A DNA stretch of 64,000 nt from Cryptomeria japonica (GCF_030272615.1 NC_081414.1:230827733-230891732); one strand, 5' to 3'. Positions 13,501 to 24,330 are shown, counted from the stretch's first letter. Notes: generated by a model from the sequence alone, not told the origin. Translations and numbers: made by a program.

Positions 13501-14464
13501 AATATACCTGTCCAAAATCACCTTGAACATAATCTAGAAAATATTTTCTATGGGGTGTAGCATGAAATGAAGCCCTAGAATCTATTACCCAGGAATCATT
13601 AACATTATCCAAACATAAGATTAAAGCATCTTGTAAAGTATTACTTGCAATATTAGCTTCCTTACTGTCATTTTTATTTTTGTCTCCTTCTTTGTTTTTC
13701 TGAGGCCAACAGTCTTTCTTTATATGACTAGGCTTTCTGCAGTACCAGCAATCTTTCTTTCCTCTAGATTGAGAGCGTCCTTTCTTTGACTTCCCTCGTG
13801 ACTTCTCATTCCAAGGGCCTTTTCCTCTTTCCTTTGATCTTCCTCTATTCTCCACATTCAAAACACTACTTGATGATGTTGGAATCTCACCTATGCTTTT
13901 CCTTCGCATTTCCTTGCTTAGGATAACACCAACAATATCATCAAATACCAAAGTATTTTTATCAAAGACAGAGTTACTTACAGCCATAACCAAGCTATTC
14001 CAGCTTTCTGGCAAAGAACATAAAATCAAGAGAGCCCTAACCTCTTTTGCAAAGGTAATTTTTACCGAAGACAATTAACTGGTAATTGTATTAAATTCAT
14101 TTAAGTGCTCTGCTACAGATCCTCCCTCACTCATTTTCAATTTAAACAAACGCTTCATAAGAAATACCTTATTTGAAGCTGAGGGTTTCTCATACAACTT
14201 AGCCAATGTTGCCATCAAATCTACAGTCATTTTTGTTTCTGTTATATTGAATGCTATAGACTGTGCAAAGCACAATCAAATGGATCCCAATGCCCTTCTA
14301 TCTAAAATGTCCCACTCTTCATCTGACATTGTGGTCACTTTCTTTGCCTTTCCTTCCAATGGCCGCCACAAATCCTTTTGATACAGGTAATCCTCCATCT
14401 GCATTTTCCATAACTGATAATTCTAGCCGTTAAACTTTTCGACCTTGAATTTGGAATCCTCCAT
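10480..14464 (-). pseudogene. Copia-1 gag-pol, multiply broken
   Basis: Gag starts at ATG 14464 (MEDSKFKVEKFNG) and meets a TAG at codon 14. A CCHC knuckle reads CWYCRKPSHIKKDC (about 13746-13700). Protease has DSRAS in place of the usual DSGAS. Integrase (13285-12722) keeps a GH zinc-finger piece, DVWGPT and RSDNGGEY; a further piece is at 12633-12220. RT pieces are at 12120-11908 and 11538-11341, the latter with YVDDM, but the middle of RT (about 11540-11900) is scrambled. RNase H is at 11322-10480 with SLSTTEVEY and the terminal DMFTKVVP. Several stops and frame changes make it non-coding today. Confidence 0.85.
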
Positions 14465-14511
14465 TGCTCCCACTCAAATCTTAGAGTCTTGCCAATTTAC
14501 AGAATATCTCA

Positions 14512-14523
14512 CTCTGATACCAA
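14512..14523 (-). other. Copia-1 primer-binding site
   Basis: On the minus strand TTGGTATCAGAG follows the 5' LTR after one base. It is the usual complement of the 3' end of initiator tRNA-Met used by plant copia elements. Confidence 0.85.
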
Positions 14524-14524
14524 T

Positions 14525-14983
14525 TGTTAGGGTTTCAAGCAGATCCGAAGAAAATATGAACTAACAATTATATGCAGATTTAAATACAAAAGATAAAGAA
14601 ATAAAACAGGACATAGATAACACCGAGATTTAACGTGGTTCACCCAGAATAGGTTACGTCCACCATACACACTCGTCCAATCTTTCTTATTATCTAGCAA
14701 AAATAGTACATCAATCTTACAATGCCTTAAGCATCCCAACCGCTTATAACATGCATTTTTAGGGCAAAAACAAAGTTGGCCTTTTTAGGGTTTTATTACA
14801 ATGTCAGTTTTCATCAAAAAAATATCCAATTTTTTTTTTTTCAGGGGCTCCCGCCTGAACCCCCACTTTTCTCGGGGGCTGCCTCCACCAAACCCCTACC
14901 TCGGGCCCGACCCGACCCCGGACCCCAACAAGGATATGTGCTGAGTGTATAGTACTTTGCTTATCAGTCTCCACATTTCAACA
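14525..14983 (-). repeat. Copia-1 5' LTR (459 bp)
   Basis: As the left LTR, with an extra GC-rich segment near 14863-14925 (runs of CCCGACC type) that the left copy lacks. Confidence 0.9.
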
Positions 14984-15375
14984 GGATGCACTTGAATGTT
15001 GTGTATGCCCACTCAATTCTCGTAGCCGATCAGCCACGGCTGAATAGCCTTGCTGGTAGGCAATTCTCTTGTCATCTTTTGTGGGCGCTCTATTGAATTT
15101 AGAGCCCTATATTTTTGCTTGGTACTGTGAGTTTTGCTTGCATTGTTTGATTAAAAAAAAATGTTTGCAATTCATTAATATTTTGATGCAATATTTCATT
15201 TACATGAGATACTTACAATTCGTGTAGCAAGTTTCATGTAACCACCAGAGTCGAGTTTGTGTTGCCCATGTTTTTCTTGCCTTGCCTTGGTTGCCTTTGA
15301 TGTGTCACTCAATCTATAAAAAGTTTGAAATATGTTAGATTATATAAATAGAAAGAGTAATTAATTAGTACATAA

Positions 15376-15690
15376 TTACATTCTTAATAGCATCTCGTAC
15401 CTTCTTCTGGCGTCTAGTGGTGTATTTCCTTTTTTCCTTTCAATTTTCTCCTTGGCATCCAAAATCAGGTCCTTCCACTCCCTCTCTGGAATCATGGGGG
15501 GATGCTTGTACTTTAGGTTCCTCTCCAAATGGGTCCTGTATTGGTCCCTCATATACTTTAGATATGTGCCAGCTTTTTCAAGGAGCTTGGTTTTGTCAAA
15601 GGTGTCATTTCCAAACCACTCAACCATTTGGTTTGTCAATTCATCTTTTAACCTTTTTTCTTGGTCATTTCACCTTTTAAAGCAAAAACA
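15376..15690 (-). pseudogene. Exon of the CACTA second gene, Ptta/En/Spm transposase core
   Basis: Eighty-seven uninterrupted codons begin MTNQMVEWFGNDTFDKTKLL and continue through KYMRDQYRTHLERNL, PPMIPEREWKDLI and DARRRYEMLLRM. This pattern of aromatic and basic residues around an arrangement of PP, W and K is typical of plant Ptta/En/Spm transposase domains. The next pieces downstream (about 15320-15220 with ARQEKHGQHKLDSGGYMKLA, and about 15150-14984 with YSAVADRLRELSGH) continue the family pattern up to the copia insertion point. Confidence 0.65.
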
Positions 15691-16705
15691 AACCTGTTAG
15701 ATTCAGAAATGAACTGAAGCTACATTTATTACACTTCAAGAAATGGATCAAAGGAAAACTATTCTAGCAATGATATGAAATCAAAAATGGATTAGGGTTA
15801 GTTCACATATGATGTACCACCTTTTACGTATGTGGGCCCAAATATCTGCAATGTAATGTCACTAAGATGTTTATAGAAAATATCATTGCTTGCAAAAAAT
15901 TCATGGGATCATTAGTCCAAAACGAGTGATCATAAAGTAAATTACAATTAGAGTATATATAATAATAATTTTAAACTACATGGAACCTTTTGTATCTTTA
16001 AGGGAATCATTTCTTCATCGCTCACCACCAATGTGGCCTGCAACATTCCCGTACTAGCAATACAAAAAGATCTAGGAAATGATGGTATGTTATTAGCAGT
16101 AGTCGCCTCTGGCACATCCTCATGTGCATCTCCTCCTGCAAAAAATGAATCCACTATAAAATGACATTGGAATTCAAGAAAGAATGCTTGAAGAGAAATA
16201 AACACATGACAGAAGATAGAGAAAAAGAGGGATCTACCAATAGTGGGCGAGCCAATATGACGTGCACTAGAGGATGTCTGCATGCTACGTGTTGCCAACA
16301 TTGCAGTTGGCAATACAGGTGAGCATAACCTCTGATGAGGTGGCAGAGACATTTGCACAGTACCATTGACAACACAGAAAGAATAATACATTAAATATAT
16401 CAGACATTAAATATATGAAAAGTGCAAGAATTGTAAACAAGGATGAACCTTTATTTTGAAAATTGACAGTATCAAGTATGATGTGTTTTGGGTACTCAGA
16501 GTGATAAGCCAAGCAAGTGATAATACAAGAAAATCGTCATCACCTGAAGATCCTGCAACACCTTGATCATGGGAATGACTTTGATGAGGGCAAATAAATT
16601 GCTATAAAAATAATATGTACATATTTTAGTTAATGACATAAAAGAGAATAAAATATAAACCATTATTGAACTTTTGTTATAATTAAAGCTTTCATAATTG
16701 CTTAC

Positions 16706-16942
16706 TTGCAAGTTTTCTGCTGTCCGAATCAATAATTCCACCCTCTCTCGTATCTCATCAGTGATAGGATGCACGGCTGCCAAAGCAACAATCTCTTTTC
16801 TAATTTTTATAAGAGGCATTTTAAAGAATTTCATAAGGTCTGTGGGATCTTCAGGGTCATCATTGCTTAACCCTAATGATTCCACATCCCTAGAAAGGTG
16901 CTCAGGTACTGCAACTCCCTTTCCCTTTCCCCGAACATCCGT
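16706..16942 (-). pseudogene. Exon of the CACTA second gene, KGKGVAVPEHL region
   Basis: The exon opens after a GACACAG acceptor in phase 0 (TDVRGKGKGV) and runs 79 codons without a stop to a CAA/GTAAGC donor. It includes an acidic stretch (NDDPEDPTDL) and a helical segment with IRKEIVALAAVHPITDEIRE. The exon upstream (17119-17057, ADMDPSNIADGDVACDISTE) ends at a TAG directly before GTAAAC, perhaps a mutated CAG. No enzymatic motif is visible; it probably belongs to the DNA-binding or linker part of the transposase-like protein. Confidence 0.55.
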
Positions 16943-17253
16943 CTGTGTCAAGAATATCATTAACAATTACAAAATTAGTATAAATCACTAAAAAAATGAA
17001 CATAATAATGTAACAGTTTGCTTCTATCTAATTTGTACAATTACAATGAGGTTTACCTACTCAGTAGAAATGTCGCAAGCTACATCTCCGTCTGCAATAT
17101 TTGATGGATCCATGTCGGCCTATGACAAAGAAAAAATATAAAAAACGTTAGCGAAATTAAACTAATAGACTTAGCAAAAAAAAATCATAATAAAATGGTA
17201 TATTGGATTCATTAATTGGAGGTTGGTTAATTTAAATGGTATATAGTACGTAC

Positions 17254-17751
17254 CACCCCCATGATAATAACTTTGTTTGTATCTATACGATTCAAATTGT
17301 AATCGATTAGAAGCTCTTCGCCTGCACTTATTGATTTTATCGCACATACAAATACACGATTTCCCTCATGCACCTCAAATATGGAATTGGTTTGTTTATT
17401 AGTTGACCTAGGTCACGTACTATTTATAAAACCTGCAATATTCTCTGTTGGTTTTGGCCGACCATCAATGTATACAACCACTCGTTTAATTTGATCATTA
17501 TCTTTCTGTTGTATATAATTTGCTGACAGTGCATACCTACGCATACTTTTTTTATTTTTAACAATCTGCATCCAATGACTGTAATTGTAACAAGGTCCAA
17601 CAAACTCCATCAATTCTGCAACTCTATTGTAACAGACCTTTATGCCATCCATGGAAAATAAGCCTAAGCCATGTAACGACGAAGGTGCTATGCGATATAT
17701 CCTATCATTAACACAAAAATCGATGTTTATTGGAGGAAGTTCCTTGGGCAC
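17254..17751 (-). pseudogene. SET-like domain exon inside the CACTA element
   Basis: The open frame at 17751-17413 starts at a GTG directly after an in-frame TGA. It contains IAPSSLHGLGLF (residues 21-32), matching the SET opening motif, then ELMEFVG, and ends NIAGFINST. After one TGA (17413-17415) the same frame continues to 17254 with VFVCAIKSISAGEELLIDYN, the closing GEEL-DY motif of SET methyltransferases. The canonical NHSC knot is altered: the Asn is followed by Ser-Thr, and the usual His and Cys are absent. SET proteins transfer methyl groups to lysine, often on histones; activity here is doubtful given the changed knot and two stops. The exon ends at a GTACGTAC donor. It is the strongest clue to an unusual composition of this element. 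Confidence 0.65.
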
Positions 17752-17868
17752 TCATTGTTTCTGTAGATGTTTGTACCTCAGTGACACCTCAATGTCGCCT
17801 TTGGTCTCATCATCATAAGAGCATGACCCCCCTTAAGCAAGGAAAAATTTCATGCATTTATCAAATTT

Positions 17869-18201
17869 TCATCTAATCTTTTGACCTCTTGTTGATCTCC
17901 CTATTGTAGACCTACTACATGTGTCACTTTCATTTTCTATTACTGCATTTTTCTCACTAGATGAAGGAAGATCTGACAAATACCTATTTGGGGGTACCTG
18001 CACTCCATGAAATGAGAGAGTTAATTGGTAATGAGAGAGAAATTTTGCAAATGAGGGTAATGTTGATGAAGAAGTCAGCCCTAAAGTTGATTTTGGGATG
18101 AAAATTGGAATAAGTCCAACCAGGGCCTCAAGTGTTGATAATTGTATTAGATTTGCTGCTAATGTTGAGGTTTGAAAAACCTGAGGAAGTTTGTTTTCCA
18201 A
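17869..18201 (-). pseudogene. Possible leader exon of the SET-like gene
   Basis: An open frame of 110 residues lies directly upstream of the SET-like exon on the same strand, ending in SRSTIGRSTRGQKIR. It contains no known domain. Its role as a 5' exon is a guess based on position, and chance is possible. Confidence 0.3.
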
Positions 18202-18686
18202 GTAATTTTAAAAAAAAAAACTGTTTCTATAGGGTGTATTGACTAGTTATACCTGTCCATCCATGAGACTATGCAGGATCCTCGTCAAAGGGGTTCAGGG
18301 TCCTGTACAACGTAATTCAATTATCTTATGTTAGCTACAAAATTACATAGTACACAACATGAACAACATGAACTTTGTAGACAGAAAGAGTATTAAATAA
18401 TAAAAAGATGTTGTCATCAAAATCATTGTAAATTTTTTAATTCCTTACCTTTACTTTATGTTGACTATGCAGAATCCTCAACTAAATGGTTGACGATGTC
18501 CAAGGGTGACAGCATCACACAGGGACTATACCTAAAATCAACATCATCAATTGAGCATCATAAGCATTACTACATTTGTAAGTTGATAAACAATAAATAC
18601 ATACGTATCATAAGCATCAGAAGCATCACATGATGTGTCATCATATATGTAATTGAGCATCACAATTAGCATCACATATCATGTGT

Positions 18687-18912
18687 CATCATAAACATGT
18701 AATCCATCACATATGTATCATAAATCACCATCTATCACATAGGTAATAAACAATCCACGTTCTATAAATAAACACAAAGTTCAAAAAATGTCACATGCAT
18801 CATCATAAACATGTGATCCATCACATATATATTTTAAATCAACATCCATCACATAGCTAATAAACAATTCAATTTCCATAAATAAACACAGTTTAAAAAT
18901 TGTCACATAAAT
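18687..18912. repeat. Tandem duplication, 114-bp unit
   Basis: The segment starting CATCATAAACATGTAATCC at 18687 recurs at 18801 with small changes. Both hold ATCCATCACATA and AATAAACAAT words. It lies in the non-coding gap (18202-19080) between the two CACTA genes. Confidence 0.8.
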
Positions 18913-19081
18913 ACTCACTCTCCCTATCTCCATGTCCATATTAAAAGGTGCATCATGAATTAATTATGTAATGGCATTAGAATTCAAAACATAATGAATT
19001 AATTATGTAAAAAAAATTCTATCAAGAAGTCAATATTAAATAGATAATATACTAATCGCATACCTCATACATTTCATTCTT

Positions 19082-19103
19082 CATCATCATGAACATCAAG
19101 GTC

Positions 19104-19161
<58 letters not shown>

Positions 19162-19353
19162 CCACCATCATCGTCGTCGTCATCGTCATCATCATCATCA
19201 ATGTCTTCACCATCACCATCACCATCACCATCACCATCACCATCACCATCACCATCATCATCACCATCACCATCACCATCATCATCATCATCATCATCAT
19301 CATTATCATCATCTTCTTCTTCTTCTTCTTCTTCTTCTTCTTCATCGTCATTC
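19082..19353. repeat. Long ATC/CAC/CTT microsatellite (about 270 bp)
   Basis: Imperfect runs of CAT, CACCAT and CTT. On the minus strand, in the frame of the transposase exon at 19870-19374, it would encode Glu and Asp runs, but two stops precede it. It looks like an expanded version of an acidic C-terminal tail. Confidence 0.85.
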
Positions 19354-21975
19354 AGAAACTATCAATCGTGATCATCATCCACTTCTTCTTCGGTATCTTC
19401 TTCTTCCATCACATTATACTTTATCGACCTTCCTCTTAGATCATGTCTAACAACAAATGACCAACCTAGTTTATGTGGAACCTCTGAGTAAAATACTTGC
19501 TCACATTGGCTTGGAAGAACATAGGGCTCATCCCCAATTGGTTCAAATGACCTTGTATTTAGCATTATAAAACCATTATCATGTTCAATAACAGTTCTAT
19601 TAGGATCATTTTTATTCAATCGTAGCCTGTACCATTTGACGACGAACAAAACTAATTTGAAGGAATTAAAGTCACACTCAAGTATATCATCCAAAATGCC
19701 ATAGTATCGATTTTGAGACTGTTGAGGATGTATGTCATTTCTCGATGAAATATTTGTCACCTCAAAGACTGCAGTGATGCCAGAATCACAAGTTTTCTTC
19801 GTGTCATCCAACTTTTTTATGCGAAATTTATGACCATTGCACCACATAGCGTTGTGGTGTTTGACCTGCGATATGTCAAACATGTAAAATTTATTTTATT
19901 GTGAATTCATTAACATATGGGTGATTAATAAATTTATACGTACCTGTTTATCTCTTAAACCATATGCTAAATCAATTTCCCTTTGCGTAACATTGGAATC
20001 TCCATTATGATGTGTTTCTTTAACCAATGAAGCCACACCTTCCCATGTTAACGTGCATCCAGAATGTTGACAACGTTCAATCCATACGGTCATCCAATCA
20101 AGATTGTTTGCAATATAAAAATGTAGTGCATCCCACTCTCGACCAACTATACAAAAAATAAATAGATGTCTTACAATCGATTTATTTTGAAGATTAAGAA
20201 TTAATTAATTACAATAACATCTTATAATTACTTCTCACTTTCCTCAATCTACCTTTCCCCGTCAAGTACTCCCCTTCGAATTTGTTAATGGTGTTGGGAT
20301 CCCAAAAGTGATCCACGTGGATCTTTACTGCAAACTTAGGAAGATATTCAGAAATGTACACCATAGTCTAGTATACCATATATCCCTCCACCATAGAACC
20401 CTCAGGATGTGCTCTTTGTCAAACCAAAGCCTTCAAAAATTTCAAGTGCCTCTCGACCATCCACATTGACCTAGTGTGTACAGGTCCACACAATTCAATC
20501 TCCTCAACTTGGTGTATGAGGTAGCGTTCTTGTGCATTGAAAAAAGCTGGCGGTAGACACTTTTGCATTTCACACATTAAATGAGGAATTTTTCTCTTCC
20601 AATATTTTATATCATCTTTATGGATTTCTTTACATGACAACCACCTACAAGGTATTCAAGATGCAAAATTTTTTATTACATAACAAGTAAAACAAATCAC
20701 AAATATAATATCTATACAACAAACTAAACAAATATCACTACTTACCTCATGTATTTTCCAAGATCATATATGACTTGCTTGACATTATTGTCGAAGTCGT
20801 CTGGGAGAGATAGAGGTAGAACGTACTGCAACAATTATAAAATTATCTTTTCATTTTTTTGTAACATAATGAAAAGTACACATACACGCAGTACTTAAAT
20901 ACATACTAAAAACACAAGAGCATGAATTACCTTAATGAAGGTATGTCAATCATGCATTTTCATCCCTGGCCCAAATTCGATTTTCTTTGATATGAGATTG
21001 TTTATGTTCGCAGCAAATCCTATGGGAAATCAAATTTTTCATATGACTTCTCTTATAGAATTGCTTTGCTGGTCCGTTAATAACCAAGGAAGCTCACTTA
21101 TATTAATCTGGTCTCCATGGCTATTTGATTGAATAATATTTATCATTGCATGATTGGAATCCTGAATGTCACTACATATTTTGACATTTTTTTCTTTGTC
21201 GCGCCTTCCATCCAATATTTTCCATATTGTCTTTGTTATGTTCTTTCCAATATGCATACTATCAAACAAACGAACAATTTGTAACTACTCGTAGTAGGGC
21301 AACCTACTAAATTGTCGGGGATAACTTTTTAGTCCCTTAGGAAGGTGGTCATTTATGCCTTCATGACCTTCATGATCATCAATCACATCATCAATAAACA
21401 AAACAAAATGGAAAAGATGTTTTATGACAAACCAATAGATGGAATGGCATTACCTTGATGATTAATTATATTATATTCCAACTTCCACAGGTGAGGTGTC
21501 ATTCTTCGTGGCTTTGATGTATTCTCTTCTTTCCCATTGAAAAGATGTTTTTTAGTATTTCGATACTTATGATTTTTGTGGAGAAAGTGCCTATACTCAT
21601 CAAACACTTGCTTTCGTAAACTTTTTGAATGACGAGATTTCATCTTTGGACCACAAACAGGACATGCAAATTTTCCCTTTGTTCGAAGACCTACAAGATA
21701 ATGTATAATTGGATTAAATATGATAATTTTTTGAATTATAATGGTCATGCACAACTTAAACACTATAACATACCACAAAAATGTGTTAGCCCCGGGGCAT
21801 TGTGTTTTGTCCATAGAAGCATCACATGGAATTGAAATTGTCTTTGTCCTATGTGTCTAGAGACATCATACATAGTGACACCATTCCATAACTCCAACAA
21901 CTCGTCGAAAGGAGGCTCGATATATACATTCATATCTTTAACTTGGTACTTACCTAATCGAATGAACAAAAACAT
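19354..21975 (-). pseudogene. CACTA TNP2-type transposase remnant
   Basis: This is the C-terminal two thirds of a TNP2 transposase, in exon pieces. 21975-21763 carries IEPPFDELLELWNGV and a histidine-rich stretch. 21814-21422 carries GLRTKGKFACPVCG and HLFNGKEE. About 21300-20935 carries LFDSMHIGKNI, ELPWLLTDQQ and a MKMHD motif. 20826-20760 follows an intron acceptor and ends at a GTAAG donor. 20645 to about 20340 is DUF4218-like (CLPPAFFNAQERYLIHQVEE, GPVHTRSMWMVERHLKFLKA). About 20150-19941 follows, then 19870-19374 is DUF4216-like (YYGILDDILECDF to YVLPSQCEQVFYSEVP) and ends in EEEDTEEEVDDDHD. Stops at about 20418 and others show inactivation. The N-terminal part is absent. Confidence 0.8.
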
Positions 21976-22305
21976 TACATAATTATTATGACCATTTTAC
22001 TACAATATTTATAATTAAATTTAGACGACTATATTTAAATGATAAAATACCTAGAACAATCATTGATCTAGTATTATCACAATATGCACTTGGCCTTCAA
22101 TATTTTCTCCTCCTAACACTGTTTATCCATTACCTGTCAAGTACATAACTCTAAAACCCGTGGCTATTAAAATACATAAGACAACATTGTAGCATCTTAT
22201 AATCATCTGTTATAAAACCAAAGCACTTGGGACTGATTCTTTTGTTCATCACAGTCCAAGAAAACAGTGTCTACTGGAGCCTTGAATAACTGAATAGAAA
22301 GATTT

Positions 22306-23193
22306 TTAATTCCTTTTCTTTTTCCTTTTGATTTTTTCACTATCACTTCCATCCTCTGAGTCAGATGCCCTCGCCCTTTTCTTTCTTCTTGTTTTTTCAT
22401 ACTCATTGTCGTGCTTTGAATTATTTTTCTTTCTTGGTGACTCCTTATTGCTCTCACTGTCAGTTTCACTCTTAGAATCTGATTCTTATGTATCAGAATC
22501 TGACAAACCTGATGAACTAGAAGAATCGCCATTAGAGGTAGATTCATCTGACTCAGGAATAGACTTTTGCTGCTGCATTACAAGCCTTGGCATATTCTTC
22601 AAATACTCATGTAAACTCTCAGTGATACCACCAAGACGAATAGAAGTAAAGAAATTGATAACAAATCGTGAATTTTTGGGATTGTCCTTTGGAGAAATTG
22701 AATCAAAAGACTCCTACATTGTTGGATCGTTCAACCTTTCATTAAACAACAATATACCAAGCTGCTCTGTCGGCTCCTGCAAGAAAATATTTATAAAAAT
22801 ATGGGAAGAGGAAGTAGCATCTTCCTCTATTAGACGTATATAAGCAAGACAATACCATGGAAGAGCATCTGTGCCAAGTAAGTGGGCAAAAAACTTTGCA
22901 ACATTACGCAGTTTATTTGTTTCCAATCGGTGTATCATAGAATATTGTTGTACAAAACACTTATCAAAAAATTCCTCATAAATTTAATTGATCATATAGA
23001 ATCTTTTCCCAAGAAGACCATAATAATGAAGGTATGTTCTCTCTTGACCAGGTTCAAGCTTGATCTTTAGTAGCTTATGACCAACTTCCTCAAAATCAAC
23101 ACTTGACATGATTGTCAAATAAATTGTACATCTTAAATTGACCAAGTTTGTCTCTGTCTCATCCTGTATTCTCAATGCTTCCTCACCTTCCTC

Positions 23194-23248
<55 letters not shown>

Positions 23249-24327
23249 CCTGAATCATTCTCCCCTTCTGCTTCATCCGAAGAAGCATCTCCAAGGATAT
23301 CTTTCTTCATTTTTTCATAGGTTGCCTCATGCTCTAAGAAATCAAGATCTGGCTTGAAAACATCCAAACCAGCTTCTTGATCAATTTTATCTTCTAGGAA
23401 AACTTCATGTGTTAACTGATCTGGATGCACAGCTAGATGACCCTCGAACTTAGCTTTGCGAATTGCAAAAAGGCCTTCAATTAAAAACTGTACTCGTTTG
23501 TCAATTTCCCCCTCATGGAGAATACCTCTAAATCTTTCAAAAATCCCCTAGAGACTTTTGATTGAAAGGTCTTGCAACAAAGAACCACATTCTTTCACGA
23601 ACCCAACAATAACCTCTACATTGTTATCTTTGGGGTTCTCTAGTAAAAGGGTGAGAAGTTCCAAGGCAATGGTCTCATGTGCAACTTGTTGATTCACTAA
23701 ATGAGCTATGAATTTGGCTGTTGCTATCAACATGTGCTTGTCATTGCGTTTGTATGCCCTCTTAAGTTGCAAAATAATTCTTCACAAAAGCAGATTGCCA
23801 ACTTCAAGAAATTTTGTATTTACCACAGCAACCAACGCAGCAAAAACATCTATAAATCCAGGGGATGCCATTTGGGATTTCATACAAGACCTACAAAATA
23901 GATCTCTCCCATGGATGAGATTCTCTGCAAACAACTCTGGAATGATGTTCTTGATGTTAGATGCATTTACCTTGTTTACTAACCCATTGATACTCTTCCG
24001 AAGGGCATCCCATGTCATGCGCTGGTATTCCACACTGCTCTTGTCTTCCACATCTTTCATCATTTGAGCCAACTTAAATCGGGGAATGTAAACACCCCCA
24101 CTTCTTCCAACACCCTTCTCAACTCCTCTTATAGCACCTTCACCATTCCCATTCTGAGATGGAGTAGACACAACACCAGAAGTTTTCACTTCCACTGCCT
24201 CTTTGTCCCTCTTGTTTCCAAAAGCCCCTTTACCACTTAATTCATGCTTATTTCTGTACATAAACCCATCAGGAAGCATGAGTTTTTGCATATAAGCTCG
24301 CCCAAATATTTTACAGTTATTTTTCAT
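22306..24327 (-). pseudogene. CWC22 splicing-factor copy, broken
   Basis: CWC22 is a spliceosomal protein with MIF4G and MA3 domains. On the minus strand, from ATG 24327 the copy reads GGVYIPRFKLAQMMKDVEDK and then MIF4G-like helices (YQRMTWDALRKSINGLVNKV, FAENLIHGRDLFCRSCMKSQ). A stop near 23778 precedes QLKRAYKRNDKHMLIATAKF. Another stop near 23549 precedes FERFRGILHEGEIDKRVQFL. An acidic D/E run (about 23190-23250) separates the MA3 part (TIYLTIMSSVDFEEVGHKLL), followed by a stop at about 22984 and SMIHRLETNKLRNVAKFFAH. The Ser-Asp and Lys-rich tail ends at TAA 22306-22308. A short segment after LEPGQE seems deleted. No introns interrupt it. The N-terminal RS region is missing. Retrocopy or captured gene are both possible; no poly-A tail was seen. 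Confidence 0.8.
23191..23247. repeat. ATC microsatellite inside the CWC22 copy
   Basis: About 19 ATC units encode an Asp run on the minus strand in the linker between the MIF4G and MA3 domains. Confidence 0.9.
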
Positions 24328-24330
24328 CAA

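Larger units (their letters stand above)
10061..14983 (-). mobile_element. Copia-1: full-length Ty1/copia retrotransposon (4923 bp), TSD GGATG
   Basis: Both LTRs (10061-10459 and 14525-14983) start TGTTAGGG and end CAACA on the plus strand. The flanks 10056-10060 and 14984-14988 are both GGATG. On the minus strand the order is LTR, primer-binding site, gag with zinc knuckle, protease, integrase, RT, RNase H, purine tract, LTR: the copia order. By eye the LTRs differ at about 20 substitutions in roughly 390 aligned positions, plus a 60-bp GC-rich stretch present only in the right LTR, so the insertion is old. It lies in an exon of the CACTA second gene and is therefore younger than that element. 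Confidence 0.9.
9279..18201 (-). pseudogene. CACTA second gene (Ptta/En/Spm-type transposase) with SET-like N-terminal part
   Basis: This is a multi-exon reading unit on the minus strand. Supported exon pieces, 5' to 3': possible leader 18201-17869; SET-like 17751-17254; 17119-17057; 16942-16706; about 16596-16540; about 16370-16239; 16136 to about 15990; about 15690-15376; about 15320-15220; about 15150-14984, resuming at 10060 after the copia insertion; about 9909-9846; about 9742-9667; a piece ending near 9515 at a CAG/GTAAAG donor; and a last exon 9421-9279 ending in TGA. Acceptors (TTGCAG, GACACAG, TTTAG) and donors (GTACGT, GTAAGC, GTAAAG) are visible at most edges. The 15639-15376 piece (WFGNDTFDKTKLLEKAGTYL onward) has the look of the plant Ptta/En/Spm transposase family. 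Stops at 17752-17754, 17413-17415 and about 17057 mark decay. The joined gene model is inference. Confidence 0.6.
9279..21990 (-). mobile_element. CACTA (En/Spm) DNA transposon remnant, 5'-truncated
   Basis: Two minus-strand genes in the order usual for CACTA elements are present: a TNP2-type transposase (about 19.1-22.0 kb) upstream of a second multi-exon gene of the Ptta/En/Spm type (about 9.3-18.2 kb). The first part of TNP2 is missing, and a CWC22 copy begins within a few hundred bases of the break. No CACTA terminal inverted repeats were found on either side, so the limits given are those of recognisable coding sequence. A copia retrotransposon interrupts it at 10061-14983. Stops in several exons show the element is dead. 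Confidence 0.7.

Noticed and set aside
19052-19439. Long frames of Met or Ile runs on both strands
   Set aside because: They are translations of the ATC/CAC/CTT microsatellite in wrong frames, not genes.
22328-22843. Plus-strand Ser-rich frame of 171 codons
   Set aside because: It is the antisense of the acidic and lysine-rich CWC22 tail.
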